Shown here in pieces: positions 24,485 through 33,838 of a stretch of DNA of 64,000 nucleotides. The position numbers were made by a program, and so were the translations under genes. The stretch's first letter is position 1. Each line of letters begins with the position of its first letter. The notes under the pieces were generated by a model, which saw nothing but the letters and a program-made list of their open reading frames with translations, made no database searches and had not been told where the DNA came from. This stretch comes from Parapedobacter sp037190485. GTDB taxonomy: Bacteria > Bacteroidota > Bacteroidia > Sphingobacteriales > Sphingobacteriaceae. The stretch lies in contig JBBCJB010000014.1 in assembly GCA_037190485.1 (NCBI GenBank), positions 186,001 through 250,000 on the forward strand, written 5' to 3'.

Positions 24485-25333
24485 ATGGCACTTGGGTTAC
24501 AGGCAACGATCGATAAGGATTCCGGGTTTTGTTTCGGGGTGGTCTACGCCATTGACATGGCCGAAGAGATCCTCGAAGAGGACGGCTACCTGTATTGCCT
24601 GGGCGACATCGTGCACAACGACGAGGAGGTGGCCCGCCTCAAGGCCAAGGGGCTGCGCATCATCGCGCACGACAAGCTTCCCGGGTTGCGCAACGAGAAG
24701 GTGCTCATCCGTGCCCATGGCGAAGCGCCGGAGACCTACCGGATCGCGCTCGAGAACAACATCACCCTCATCGATGCCTCCTGCCCCGTCGTCCTGAAGC
24801 TCCAGAACCGGGTCAAGACCTCATTCGATCAGGATGAAAAGATCCTCATCTACGGCAAGCATGGCCACGCCGAGGTGATCGGGCTGCAGGGGCAGACAAA
24901 CGGCGATGCGCTGGTTTTCCAGGACATCGCCGAGCTGGACGGGGTCGAGTTGCCCGACCGGTTCACGCTGTACAGCCAAACCACCAAGAGCGTCGACAAA
25001 TTCTACGCCATCAAGGACGAGCTGATCGGCCGTGGGTACGATGTCAAGGCCAACGACACCATTTGCCGGCAGGTGTCCAACCGGTATGACGATCTGGGCG
25101 AATTCGCCCGCAAGTTCGATCGGATCGTGTTCGTGTCCGGCAAAAAGTCAAGCAACGGCCGCGTGCTGTACGAGGTTTGCCTCAAGCACAATCCCAACAG
25201 CTATTTCGTCTCGGATCCTTCCGAACTGAACCCTGCACACTTCAATCCCGGCGATACCGTCGGCGTATGCGGCGCCACCTCCACGCCCATGTGGTTGATG
25301 GAGCAGGTCAAAGCGGAATTGGAGCGGCTGTGA
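24485..25333 (+). CDS. ispH: 4-hydroxy-3-methylbut-2-enyl diphosphate reductase
   Basis: The last enzyme of the MEP isoprenoid pathway, an iron-sulfur protein that reduces HMBPP to IPP and DMAPP. The 282-residue product has the three cluster cysteines Cys16 (GFCFGV), Cys100 (DASCPVV) and Cys194 (ICRQ), the substrate histidines in DIVHND, RAHGE and GKHGH, the SQTTKS loop and the C-terminal GATSTP. Its length is normal for the family. It has its own promoter and no operon partner. Confidence 0.96.
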   Translation: MALGLQATIDKDSGFCFGVVYAIDMAEEILEEDGYLYCLGDIVHNDEEVARLKAKGLRIIAHDKLPGLRNEKVLIRAHGEAPETYRIALENNITLIDASCPVVLKLQNRVKTSFDQDEKILIYGKHGHAEVIGLQGQTNGDALVFQDIAELDGVELPDRFTLYSQTTKSVDKFYAIKDELIGRGYDVKANDTICRQVSNRYDDLGEFARKFDRIVFVSGKKSSNGRVLYEVCLKHNPNSYFVSDPSELNPAHFNPGDTVGVCGATSTPMWLMEQVKAELERL

Positions 25334-25350
25334 TTTTCAGGCAAGCGCTT

Positions 25351-25950
25351 TCATTTCGTGCATGCCACGAAATAGAACGGGAAGTTCTCATCGACTTCGG
25401 TAACCTCAACCAACCCCGCTTCGGCAAATTCAAGGGCAATCGAGTCGCGATCGTAAAAGTATAGCTTTGCCCCTTCGAACAGCTCATACCGGTCTGGCCC
25501 GATGTGCTTGCCCTTGCCGTAGGTCGGTGCCGCTTTCGAGATGACGGTGAAGACCATGCAGCCGCTGGGCGCGAGCTGGCGGTAACAGTCGGCGATCAGT
25601 TTCCGCCGCTGGTCGGCATCAAGCAGGTGCAGCAACGCGTGGCAAAAAATGCCGTCATAGCTGCGGTCGTCGAATGGCATGTCCGTTACCGACCCGTGAT
25701 GGATGGCCATGTCCGCTCCGTGGTGCTTCCTGGCAAGCGCGATGGCCGTCTCGGATACCTCGATGCCCGTCACGTCCATGCCCTGTTCCCTGAAGACCTG
25801 CCCGTTTCGGCCGTAGCCGATGCCGGGAACAAGGACGGTTTTCACGGCGTGCGCGACGAATAGGTCTTTTGCCAGTAAGGCGGAGTTCGCAGGCGCGAGC
25901 CCCCACATCTCTTGCTTTTCGATAAAGTTCGTTTCCCAGAATTCGGCCAT
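25351..25950 (-). CDS. SAM-dependent methyltransferase
   Basis: About 199 residues from the ATG at 25950 (MAEFWETNFIEKQEMWG). The longer frame to 26064 is rejected because a TATCTTTG promoter box lies inside it. Motif I is VLVPGIGYGRNGQVF, the acidic end of strand 2 is GIEVSE, and motif IV DGIFCHALLHLL is clear. The protein resembles thiopurine/tellurite-resistance-type (TehB/TPMT-like) methyltransferases. Substrate unknown. It is convergent with ispH, 17 bases apart. Confidence 0.85.
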   Translation of the reverse strand: MAEFWETNFIEKQEMWGLAPANSALLAKDLFVAHAVKTVLVPGIGYGRNGQVFREQGMDVTGIEVSETAIALARKHHGADMAIHHGSVTDMPFDDRSYDGIFCHALLHLLDADQRRKLIADCYRQLAPSGCMVFTVISKAAPTYGKGKHIGPDRYELFEGAKLYFYDRDSIALEFAEAGLVEVTEVDENFPFYFVACTK

Positions 25951-26297
25951 TATCGAGGGATATTTCCTTGGATTGCATGCATTTCGCAAAGATAGGGCTA
26001 GCTTGCTCTTGGGGACGGTCATCTCACCATCAAATTGCACGTGATTCGCGCGCCCGATTCGCATTGCCGATCCCGATCGCCCCCGAGTTTATCATCCGTT
26101 CACTGGCGTGACACCCGATCGATTTTTTTTCGGTGATTTTTCGATGACCTTTTCATGTCGGCCCGATTTACAGGCAAAGATGAAAAGGGAATGACATTGC
26201 GCTCGTTGATACTTGGCCTACTGACGGTACGCCCATGGGGAGCCTGTTCCGGGCGGAACTTCACCGATTATTTCTTAAAACCAATAACTATACAATC
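25951..26297. promoter_or_regulatory. Divergent intergenic region with a minus-strand -7 box
   Basis: About 350 bases between the methyltransferase and the barrel protein. A TATCTTTG box reads leftward at 25994-25987, 37 bases from the methyltransferase ATG. I see no clear promoter for the rightward gene, and no RNA gene or small ORF that I would support. Confidence 0.45.
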
Positions 26298-26930
26298 ATG
26301 AAAAAGTGTACGATTACCCTGCTGTTCATCGTGTTGAGCAGCGCCATGCATGCACAGGACATCCATTTCGGTATCACGGCTGGGCCCAACCTGGGCACGG
26401 CAAGGATGAACCTGAAGGATGCCGAACAGCCCCGGTTTGTCATGGGCTTCCAGCTCGGCGCTTTTGCCGAATGGGCATTTGCAGACAAAATCAGCCTGCG
26501 GCCCGAACTCCAATACATCAGCGTGGGCTATAAGTTCCCGCCTGACGGCAATGTCGGCTTCCGTGAAAAGATCGACTACGTTACCCTTCCGCTAATGGTG
26601 GAGTATGGCGTGGCCGAAAAGCTGAAGGTGGGACTTGGGCCTTATGTTTCTGCGAAAATTGTCGCCAAGTACAAATTTATCCGCTCTTCGGAGGTGGATG
26701 AGGAATTCCAGGACGATAGCGATTTCGAATATTCGGATGCCGACAACGATGAATTCCAGACCGTGGATTTTGGTTTAGGGGCAGGAATCGGTTACCAGCT
26801 ATTGCCCAAGTTTGGGGTCGGTCTGCGCTACAACCATGGGCTGTCCAATATTTTTAAAATATCGGCCACCGATGGATCGAAGGTTTACAACCGGTTTATC
26901 ACGCTCGGGTTGAGCTATACGATTCGGTGA
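26298..26930 (+). CDS. Outer-membrane beta-barrel protein (PorT-like)
   Basis: A 210-residue protein from the ATG at 26298, with a signal peptide ending at MHAQ. Alternating strands such as ISLRPELQYISVGYKF, IDYVTLPLMVEYGVAEKLKVGLGPYVS and FGVGLRYNHGLSNIF...FITLGLSYTIR are typical of the eight-stranded PorT/outer_membrane_beta-barrel_2 group of Bacteroidota. An acidic loop (SSEVDEEFQDDSDFEYSDADNDEF) lies in the middle. Function unknown; it stands alone. Confidence 0.85.
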   Translation: MKKCTITLLFIVLSSAMHAQDIHFGITAGPNLGTARMNLKDAEQPRFVMGFQLGAFAEWAFADKISLRPELQYISVGYKFPPDGNVGFREKIDYVTLPLMVEYGVAEKLKVGLGPYVSAKIVAKYKFIRSSEVDEEFQDDSDFEYSDADNDEFQTVDFGLGAGIGYQLLPKFGVGLRYNHGLSNIFKISATDGSKVYNRFITLGLSYTIR

Positions 26931-26998
26931 CCGGTTGCGAAAGCGTCATCTAAACATCAAATTGCCACCGGGTTAGGGGTTCTCGCGCACAAAGCCTT

Positions 26999-27006
26999 AC
27001 CTTTGC
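26999..27006 (+). promoter_or_regulatory. -7 box (TACCTTTG) abutting the hemH start
   Basis: Exact TAnnTTTG match ending 4 bases before the ATG at 27011; leaderless transcription expected. Confidence 0.6.
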
Positions 27007-27010
27007 CCCG

Positions 27011-28072
27011 ATGAGTGAACCAACGAAAGGCGTCCTGTTGATCAATCTGGGCACGCCGGATAGCCCCTCGGTACCGGATGTGCGGCGGTACCTGGTCGAA
27101 TTCCTGACGGATAAACGCGTCATTGACATTCCCGGGTGGCGGCGGCAACTGCTGGTGCGGGGCATCATCGCGCCGTTCCGCGCGCCCAATTCGGCCAAGC
27201 TCTATCGCGAGATCTGGGATAAGCAGACCGGGTCGCCGTTGTTGCACTACAGCTTGATCCAGCAGCGGCTGCTGCAGGAGCGGTTGGGCGAGGAATACCA
27301 TGTGGAGCTCGCCATGCGGTACCAGAGCCCATCGATCGCGTCTGCGTTGGCCAGGCTGAAGCCGATGAACCTGGAGAGCCTCCGCATCATCCCGTTGTTT
27401 CCGCATTACGCGTCGGCCAGCACGGGTTCGGTGATCGACCGCGTGATGGAATTGATGCGCACGTGGCACACGTTTCCGGAAGTATCCATCGTCAATGATT
27501 TTTACGATGACCCGTTGATGGTCGAGGTGTTTGCCGAAAATGCGCGCAAACACGATCCGTCCACGTTCGACCATGTCCTATTCAGTTACCACGGGCTGCC
27601 CGTGCGGCAATTGAAAGACGTGGAGGTTTCGGGCAACCACGATTGCGAACGCGCCGGTTGCCGCGAGCGGATCGATCGCCGTAACCGCTATTGCTACCTG
27701 GCGCAATGCTACGCCACCACGCGGCTGATCGCCGATCGCCTGAACCTGAAGGCCGGGGATTACACGGTTTGCTTCCAGTCCCGGCTCGGCAAGACGCCCT
27801 GGATACAGCCGTTCACCAACGAGGTGCTCCATGACTTGGCGAAGCGGGGCAAGAAGAAGCTGCTCGCATTCAGCCCGGCCTTCGTGGCGGATTGCCTGGA
27901 AACCATCTACGAGATCGGCACAGAATATGCCACGGAATTCAAGGGACTGGGTGGAGAACGGGTTCAATTGGTAGAAAGCCTGAACGACCACCCCAAGTGG
28001 ATAACGGCTTTGGAGCAACTCGCCCGCAGCGAGGTGACAACTTGGCCGAAACCGGAAAGATTGTCTTTGTAA
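27011..28072 (+). CDS. hemH: Ferrochelatase
   Basis: Inserts Fe(II) into protoporphyrin IX, the last step of heme synthesis. The 353-residue product shows GVLLINLGTPDSP at the start, RIIPLFPHYASASTGSV, the metal-binding His in FSYHGLPVRQ and the acidic FVADCLETIYEIG block near the C-terminus. An insertion between ~210 and 235 carries four cysteines (DCERAGC...YCYLAQC, spacing C-x4-C-x10-C-x4-C) that could hold an iron-sulfur cluster, as found in some bacterial ferrochelatases; this is inference. The next gene starts one base after the stop. Confidence 0.95.
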   Translation: MSEPTKGVLLINLGTPDSPSVPDVRRYLVEFLTDKRVIDIPGWRRQLLVRGIIAPFRAPNSAKLYREIWDKQTGSPLLHYSLIQQRLLQERLGEEYHVELAMRYQSPSIASALARLKPMNLESLRIIPLFPHYASASTGSVIDRVMELMRTWHTFPEVSIVNDFYDDPLMVEVFAENARKHDPSTFDHVLFSYHGLPVRQLKDVEVSGNHDCERAGCRERIDRRNRYCYLAQCYATTRLIADRLNLKAGDYTVCFQSRLGKTPWIQPFTNEVLHDLAKRGKKKLLAFSPAFVADCLETIYEIGTEYATEFKGLGGERVQLVESLNDHPKWITALEQLARSEVTTWPKPERLSL

Positions 28073-28073
28073 C

Positions 28074-29333
28074 ATGATTATTATCAATTCATTCATACTC
28101 CTCGTCATCGATTTTTACATCTACAAGGCGTTAAGGGCCTCTTCGCTTCGATGGCCGAAGACCAAGGGGTTCTCGCGGATCTGGTGGGGGTATAGTTTCG
28201 CGCTCGTGGCGGGCATGTTCCTGAGCATTTACGTGAACATCCCGCTTTTCGTGCGCTCGATCCTGTTGGTCGCGTTTTTCCTGACGTTCACCACCAAATT
28301 CATCTATTTGTTGATCTTGTTCGCCGACGACATCCGCCGGGGAGGGATCTGGCTCAAGCGCTTGATCATGCCGAAGAAACGTCCGGTGGCCTTGGACGCG
28401 CCGTTGCCGGAAAAGCCGGTGAAGGGCATCACCCGATCGGAATTCCTGACCAAAGCGGGCATACTCGTGGCGTCCATACCCGTGGCCCCCATGGGGTGGG
28501 GCGTGATTTCAGGCGCATACGATTATCGTGTCCGCAGGCAGAAGCTTTACCTGCCCAATTTGCCGCACGCGTTCCACGGCCTGAAAATCGGGCAATTGTC
28601 CGATATCCATTCGGGGAGCTTCTACAACCAGAAGGCCGTGCTGGGTGGGGTGGAACTGTTGCTCGCGGAGAAACCCGACGTGGTCTTTTTCACGGGCGAT
28701 CTGGTGAATCACCTGGCCAACGAGCTACGGGATTACCAGGATATCTTCGCCAAGGTACGGGCGCCGCTGGGCGTGTACTCGGTGCTCGGCAACCACGACT
28801 ATGGCGATTATCACTTCGGCCCGGGGGCTTCGGCCGCCAAGGCGAAAAACCTGCAGGATTTGAAGGATGCGCATGGCGTGATGGGCTGGAACCTCCTGCT
28901 GAACGAAAACCGCGAGCTGCGTGTCGATAACGAATCCATTGCCATCGTCGGCGTTGAAAACTGGGGTACCGGGCGCTTCCCCAAGCATGGGCGCCTGGAT
29001 GAGGCGTTGCAGGGTACGGAAGGGATGCCGGTGAAGTTGCTACTCTCGCATGACCCGTCGCATTGGCGCGCACAGGTGCTGGATCATCCCGATGTGGACG
29101 CCATGTTTGCCGGCCACACCCACGGGATGCAGTTTGGGGTGCGCATCGGCAATGTCAAATGGAGTCCGGTGCAATACATCTACAAAGAATGGTCGGGCTT
29201 GTACCGGCAAGGCAGCCAACAGCTTTACGTGAATACGGGCTTCGGTTTCCTCGGCTACCCCGGCCGGGTGGGTATCCTGCCTGAGATCACGGTCTTTGAA
29301 CTCATCAAAGGGGAGCCTCCGGCACGCGCGTGA
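28074..29333 (+). CDS. Membrane-anchored metallophosphoesterase
   Basis: A 419-residue protein. The first ~90 residues hold two or three hydrophobic helices (IINSFILLVIDFYIYKAL; YSFALVAGMFLSIYV; ILLVAFFLTFTTKFIYLLILF), then a linker, then a calcineurin-like catalytic domain: GQLSDIHSG, FTGDLVNH, LGNHDYG, LLSHDPSHW and AGHTHGMQFG give all five metal-binding motifs in order. Members of this YkuE/YaeI-like group may be lipid or nucleotide phosphoesterases. One base separates it from hemH, so they form an operon. Confidence 0.9.
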   Translation: MIIINSFILLVIDFYIYKALRASSLRWPKTKGFSRIWWGYSFALVAGMFLSIYVNIPLFVRSILLVAFFLTFTTKFIYLLILFADDIRRGGIWLKRLIMPKKRPVALDAPLPEKPVKGITRSEFLTKAGILVASIPVAPMGWGVISGAYDYRVRRQKLYLPNLPHAFHGLKIGQLSDIHSGSFYNQKAVLGGVELLLAEKPDVVFFTGDLVNHLANELRDYQDIFAKVRAPLGVYSVLGNHDYGDYHFGPGASAAKAKNLQDLKDAHGVMGWNLLLNENRELRVDNESIAIVGVENWGTGRFPKHGRLDEALQGTEGMPVKLLLSHDPSHWRAQVLDHPDVDAMFAGHTHGMQFGVRIGNVKWSPVQYIYKEWSGLYRQGSQQLYVNTGFGFLGYPGRVGILPEITVFELIKGEPPARA

Positions 29334-29354
29334 ACGGGGTAGGCCGGTAAGGCC

Positions 29355-30521
29355 TTATTCCGTCCGGTTCCAATAGATTTTCAGGTTGTGCGTGGCCCGT
29401 CCGGCCGCGACGATGTCGGGTTTGCCATCGCCATCCAGATCGGCCACCACCAGGTCTTCGCAGGCCATGTCGCCAATGTCCACCGCCCGTGTCGTCCAGG
29501 CTTCCCACAGGGAATTGATGGGAACGTAGAGCTTGATGCCGATATGGCCGGCTTTGTTCGGATTGCGCCATCCGGCCACCACCTGATCCCTGCCATGGCC
29601 GATGAAATCGGCCACCGCCAACGCATGTCCCTCCTGCAGGTCTTCATCCAGTACGATGCGCTCGGCCCGGTTCAATGCGGTGGCGCCCCATCGCGGTACG
29701 TGCACGGTTACGCGATGGCCGTGAAGCGGGCCGATTCCGGCCATGACGGGGATGCCTTCGCCGGCTTGGCCCACCCGCACCTCGCTGAAGGCCTGGCCTT
29801 TGGCCAGCCAACGGTCGCGCTTATCCGGCTGCCAACGGCCGTTGCGGTATGCGAAGGCTTTCACGCCTTCCTGGCCACCGATGTAGATGGTTTCGCGTTC
29901 GCCATCGCCATGCACGTCCAGGTTATGGGTCTGGTGCATGGCATTGTCGATGATCCGGTACGGCCATTCCTGCCTGGGGTCTTCGGGTCGCTGGTAGGCA
30001 ATCACGTTGACCCCTTTTCCCTGCCCATCCACATTGCCCCGGCCATGCAGCGGCAAGACGACGAGGTGATAGTTTCCTGCTCCCGCTTTTGCCCAGCGCA
30101 TGCGGTGTACCGTGGGTTCGTGGTGCAGCTTGATGGGCGTCCACGGTTCGGTCGGGTCGTCCGGCCTTGCCAGGTAGTAAACGGCCCCCGATTTGGCCGT
30201 GTCGGCGGTCTCGCCCGGATTCCACTGGGCGCCCACGGCGATTTCCACCTTGCCGTCGCCGTCGATATCCCGCGCCGCGATACACACATTGTCATGCTCG
30301 GTCAGGTTTTCGGCGAGCGTGAATTTTTTCCAGTCGCCATTCCGGTACCAATGGAAGGCTTTTTTGTCGGCCAGGAGGACATCGGGTTTGCCGTCGCCGT
30401 CCACGTCGCCGATGGCCAAACCGTATCCGATCCGCACATCGTCGTCCAGCAGTTGCTGTTCGAACACGGGGTAGTGTTGGGGGGCGTAGCTGAGCGTCAG
30501 GGCCAAAAGTAATCCGTTCAT
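29355..30521 (-). CDS. FG-GAP/VCBS repeat beta-propeller protein
   Basis: A 388-residue exported protein with a short N-terminal hydrophobic segment. Calcium-binding FG-GAP-type repeats recur: AIGDVDGDGKPDVLLAD, ARDIDGDGKVEIAVGA and VADLDGDGKPDIVAAG, with weaker copies between. Such propellers bind proteins or glycans. It is the last gene of the fructan cluster, 64 bases downstream of a GH32 gene, so it may bind or process the substrate at the cell surface, but no catalytic site is visible. Confidence 0.8.
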   Translation of the reverse strand: MNGLLLALTLSYAPQHYPVFEQQLLDDDVRIGYGLAIGDVDGDGKPDVLLADKKAFHWYRNGDWKKFTLAENLTEHDNVCIAARDIDGDGKVEIAVGAQWNPGETADTAKSGAVYYLARPDDPTEPWTPIKLHHEPTVHRMRWAKAGAGNYHLVVLPLHGRGNVDGQGKGVNVIAYQRPEDPRQEWPYRIIDNAMHQTHNLDVHGDGERETIYIGGQEGVKAFAYRNGRWQPDKRDRWLAKGQAFSEVRVGQAGEGIPVMAGIGPLHGHRVTVHVPRWGATALNRAERIVLDEDLQEGHALAVADFIGHGRDQVVAGWRNPNKAGHIGIKLYVPINSLWEAWTTRAVDIGDMACEDLVVADLDGDGKPDIVAAGRATHNLKIYWNRTE

Positions 30522-30585
30522 GGCTGCTTGGTTTTGCTTACAACAGCGTAACCCCCGGGTTGGTTTTGAAGAATTGCGAAAACCG

Positions 30586-32109
30586 CTACTTTCGGCCAGC
30601 GGCCAGCCGGTGCAGCTTCACGTCGGTGAATGCCTGTCCGCTTGGTCCGCTCAGCACCACATCGTCCAAGCCAGCGGTGGGGAAGAACGTCTCGGTCATG
30701 ACCGTCAGGCCGTCGTCGGCAAATAGCTCGACCGACGCGCGATCCACCAGCAGCGAAACCCGGATAACGCTATCCGCACCGATTCGGGGCGCGGTATCCC
30801 GGCTGGCGAACTTATCGTTGAATGCCGTATTGCCCGATCGTTGGCGGTCGACGAAGAATTCGCGCGAACTTGCCCGATAGCCGATGGCAACCTGTTCGTC
30901 GCGGCCATTGCCCAACGTCGCCTGGAAATCGGCGCCCGCCGATGCGGTAAAGTCCAAACGGTACGTGCCGGGTAACTTGCCGAACGCATCGGCTAGGGAG
31001 GTCGCTGGCTGGAGACGCGGCGATTCATGGACCGGCGTCGCGATGGCGTCCAGCTCCGGCACCGGTACGGATGCGACGTACCATTTACCTGCGACCTGCC
31101 TGATGGACAGGTCGCGCGCCACCGTGGCCGCGCCCCGCCATTGCCCCGTGGGGACCTGGTTGGCATAATCCCAGTTATTCATCCAGCCGATGAAAACGCG
31201 CCGGTCTCCGGTGTTCGACCACGTGATACCGGCGTAATTATCCCGCCCATGATCCAGCCATTTGGTTTCCGTTTCATGGGGTGTAAACGTTTTGCCATCG
31301 AAATCGCCTACGAAATACTGCGTTGCGGAGCCACCGTTGGGCCCGCCGGGGTTGATGCTCACCAACAGCACCCACACGGTCTGGCCGTCGAGGTCGAAGG
31401 GAATCAGGTCCGGGCATTCCCAGACCCCGCCATGTGCGCCGATGCCTTCGCCGAATTCGCTGAGGTGCGTCCATTCCTTCAGGTTGGGCGAGGCGTAGAA
31501 GGTGATGGTCTGTTTCGTCGCCAACGTCATCACCCATTTGCCCGTGGCTTCGTGCCACATCACTTTCGGGTCGCGGAAATCCCAGATTCCGGGATTGGGT
31601 AAAACCGGATTCGCTTCGTATTTCGTCCAGGTTTTGCCGTCATCGGTACTGTAGGCCAAGCTCTGGTACTGGTGCAACCCGGTTTTCGCATCTTCGATGG
31701 CGTGGTTGTGGTGCGTGAAGATGGCCACCAATGCACCTGCGCCGAAGCCGGCCGTATTGTGCCGATCGACCACCGCGCTTCCCGAAAAAATGGTGCCCAA
31801 GCTATCGGGGTAGAGTCCGATTGGCTGCTCCTCCCAATGTACGAGGTCGGTGCTCGTGGCATGGCCCCAGTGCATTGGCCCCCACACCGTGCTATCGGGA
31901 TTGTGCTGGAAAAACAGGTGGTATTTGCCCTTGTGGTAAACCATGCCGTTCGGATCGTTCATCCAAGCGTTCTTGGGCGAAAAATGGAACGCCGGACGAT
32001 AAGGCTCGTCGGCTGCCTCGCTCTCCTGGCCTGTTGGCCCCGTACAACCACCGCAGTGGAACAAGGCGGCAAAAGCGGCCACCATTCCGAGTGTTATCTT
32101 ATTGCCCAT
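30586..32109 (-). CDS. GH32 fructan hydrolase, lipoprotein
   Basis: A 507-residue enzyme that cleaves beta-fructosidic bonds in levan, inulin or sucrose. The nucleophile is Asp52 in WMNDPNG, the transition-state stabiliser Asp180 in FRDP and the acid/base Glu231 in WECPD. A five-bladed propeller comes first, then the C-terminal beta-sandwich (VSLLVDRASVELFADDGLTVMTETFFP). The N-terminus (LFHCGGC) looks like a lipoprotein signal. The start overlaps the end of the upstream GH32 gene by 11 bases. Endo or exo action and levan versus inulin preference cannot be decided. Confidence 0.92.
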   Translation of the reverse strand: MGNKITLGMVAAFAALFHCGGCTGPTGQESEAADEPYRPAFHFSPKNAWMNDPNGMVYHKGKYHLFFQHNPDSTVWGPMHWGHATSTDLVHWEEQPIGLYPDSLGTIFSGSAVVDRHNTAGFGAGALVAIFTHHNHAIEDAKTGLHQYQSLAYSTDDGKTWTKYEANPVLPNPGIWDFRDPKVMWHEATGKWVMTLATKQTITFYASPNLKEWTHLSEFGEGIGAHGGVWECPDLIPFDLDGQTVWVLLVSINPGGPNGGSATQYFVGDFDGKTFTPHETETKWLDHGRDNYAGITWSNTGDRRVFIGWMNNWDYANQVPTGQWRGAATVARDLSIRQVAGKWYVASVPVPELDAIATPVHESPRLQPATSLADAFGKLPGTYRLDFTASAGADFQATLGNGRDEQVAIGYRASSREFFVDRQRSGNTAFNDKFASRDTAPRIGADSVIRVSLLVDRASVELFADDGLTVMTETFFPTAGLDDVVLSGPSGQAFTDVKLHRLAAGRK

Positions 32110-33739
32110 CCCAGATCGATTTCACGGTAAACACCTCCAGGTCCTCGACGCTGATCCGGTTGCCCCAGAAATGGTGGCCTTCCGTATTTTTGCCATCGGG
32201 TTTGCGTTCCATGGAATACGAGTAGGCGCCCCCGTCGATGAACACCTCGATGTTGGTGCGGTCGATGTAGATGTCGGCCGTCAGTTCCATGCTCGTCATG
32301 TCGTTGGGCGAATAGAAAACGCCGTTGACGGTGTTGCTGTTCATGTCGTAGTCCACGATCCGTTGCCCGAATAGGTTGAATCCGGCGCTGGTGGCATGCG
32401 ACAGCTTGATGGTCGCCTTGATCCGCAGTCGATTGGCGGCGTCAAACCCGTCAAGCAGTGCATTCGCGTTGTCGCTGGTGAGGTTCCGTGCTTTTCGCAC
32501 GGAGGTAAACAGCTGCTCGGTTTCCTTGACCGGCACGTTGAACAGGCGGGGGCCGTCTTTGGTGGAGCGCAGCGTGAGTTCGGTGGGCAGCAGCATCATG
32601 CCCTTGAACGGCATGCCGGGGTGGGTTACCCGGCCCCAACCGATCTGTACCCGACGACCGTCGGGCATATCGGTAAAGGTCTGTGCGGCATAGATCGAGC
32701 CCGTGGTGTACTGGTATTTCCCGGCTTCCGGCGTGAACACCTTGCCGTCAAAGGAGCCGATCATGTACGTGCCCGTTGCGCCATACATCACCCATTTCTT
32801 GCGGTTCGGATCGCCATCGATGGGAAGTTCGAACAATTCCGGACACTCCCAGAAGCCGGTGACATGGCTTTGGTAGGTCCAGTCCTTTACGTTTGGCGAG
32901 GTATAGATCGAATGGCCGTCCCGCTCGTTCAGTACCATCACCCAGTGGTTGCTGGGTGTGTGCCAGAACACCTTCGGGTCGCGCGTATCGGGGCTGTCCC
33001 ACTGTTCCTTCGAGTCGATTACGGGGTTGCCCGCGTATTTGGTGAACGTACGACCGTTGTCCAGGCTGTACGCGATGCATTGCACCTGCCGATCCGGTCC
33101 GGCAGCCGTATACGCCGCAATCAGCGCCGGTGTTTTTCCCTTATTGAAGCCTGCGGTATTCGCGTTGTCGACGAAAGCCGATCCGGAGAACATCGTGCCG
33201 TGCTCGTCCGGGAAAAGCGCTACCGGTAGCTCTTCCCAATGGACCAGGTCTTTGCTGACCGCATGGCCCCAATGCATGTTCTCCCACTCCCGTTCATAGG
33301 GATTGTGTTGGTAATAGAGGTGGTATTCTCCATCGTGGAACAGCAGGCCATTCGGGTCATTGATCCAGCCGCGCCGTGTGGTGAAGTGGAACTGCGGCCG
33401 GTTTCTCTCTTTGTAAAGGCTATCCTGGCCGGCGATTTTGTCGTCCTGGTAGATTTTGCCAAGGCCCGCTGCCGGGCCATCGTAGCGGATTTTGATGGTT
33501 TTGCCCTTGAAGGCCGATACATCCCTGAACACCCAATAGTCGGCTTCTCCTGGAGCCAATCGGATCACCACCGACAGGTCGGGCTCGCCTTTTACATTGA
33601 ACGTCATCCGGGCCCGGTCAACCGCATGCGATACCGGGAAATTGAGGTAATTCTTGGTGATCTTGATCTCGATTTCCTGTGCATTCAACGAAATGCACAG
33701 GAAAAGCAGCATCGTGCCTGTTAGGGTCTTCCACATCAT
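32099..33739 (-). CDS. GH32 fructan hydrolase with extra N-terminal domain
   Basis: About 546 residues from the tandem ATG at 33739, with a signal peptide (LLFLCISLNAQ). Residues ~21-105 form a small beta domain seen in Bacteroidota GH32 enzymes (DUF4980-like). The catalytic residues are Asp128 (WINDPNG), Asp254 (TRDP) and Glu298 (WECPE). A C-terminal sandwich with YIDRTNIEVFIDGGAYSYS follows. It is more divergent from the downstream GH32 than a recent duplicate would be, so the two probably divide the work, for example polymer versus oligomer. It lies 99 bases after susD. Confidence 0.92.
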   Translation of the reverse strand: MMWKTLTGTMLLFLCISLNAQEIEIKITKNYLNFPVSHAVDRARMTFNVKGEPDLSVVIRLAPGEADYWVFRDVSAFKGKTIKIRYDGPAAGLGKIYQDDKIAGQDSLYKERNRPQFHFTTRRGWINDPNGLLFHDGEYHLYYQHNPYEREWENMHWGHAVSKDLVHWEELPVALFPDEHGTMFSGSAFVDNANTAGFNKGKTPALIAAYTAAGPDRQVQCIAYSLDNGRTFTKYAGNPVIDSKEQWDSPDTRDPKVFWHTPSNHWVMVLNERDGHSIYTSPNVKDWTYQSHVTGFWECPELFELPIDGDPNRKKWVMYGATGTYMIGSFDGKVFTPEAGKYQYTTGSIYAAQTFTDMPDGRRVQIGWGRVTHPGMPFKGMMLLPTELTLRSTKDGPRLFNVPVKETEQLFTSVRKARNLTSDNANALLDGFDAANRLRIKATIKLSHATSAGFNLFGQRIVDYDMNSNTVNGVFYSPNDMTSMELTADIYIDRTNIEVFIDGGAYSYSMERKPDGKNTEGHHFWGNRISVEDLEVFTVKSIWDGQ

Positions 33740-33838
33740 GTTACGCTGTTTAAAAATACGAATAGTTGTCATTGCTGTGCTTCGTTATCCAAAGTAGGGA
33801 TATTTCCGCAGATTTTCCATTAAAGGGCCCCATTATTT

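Noticed and set aside
29388..30512. 374-codon plus-strand frame opposite the FG-GAP protein
   Set aside because: Antisense to a protein with clear DxDxDG repeats.
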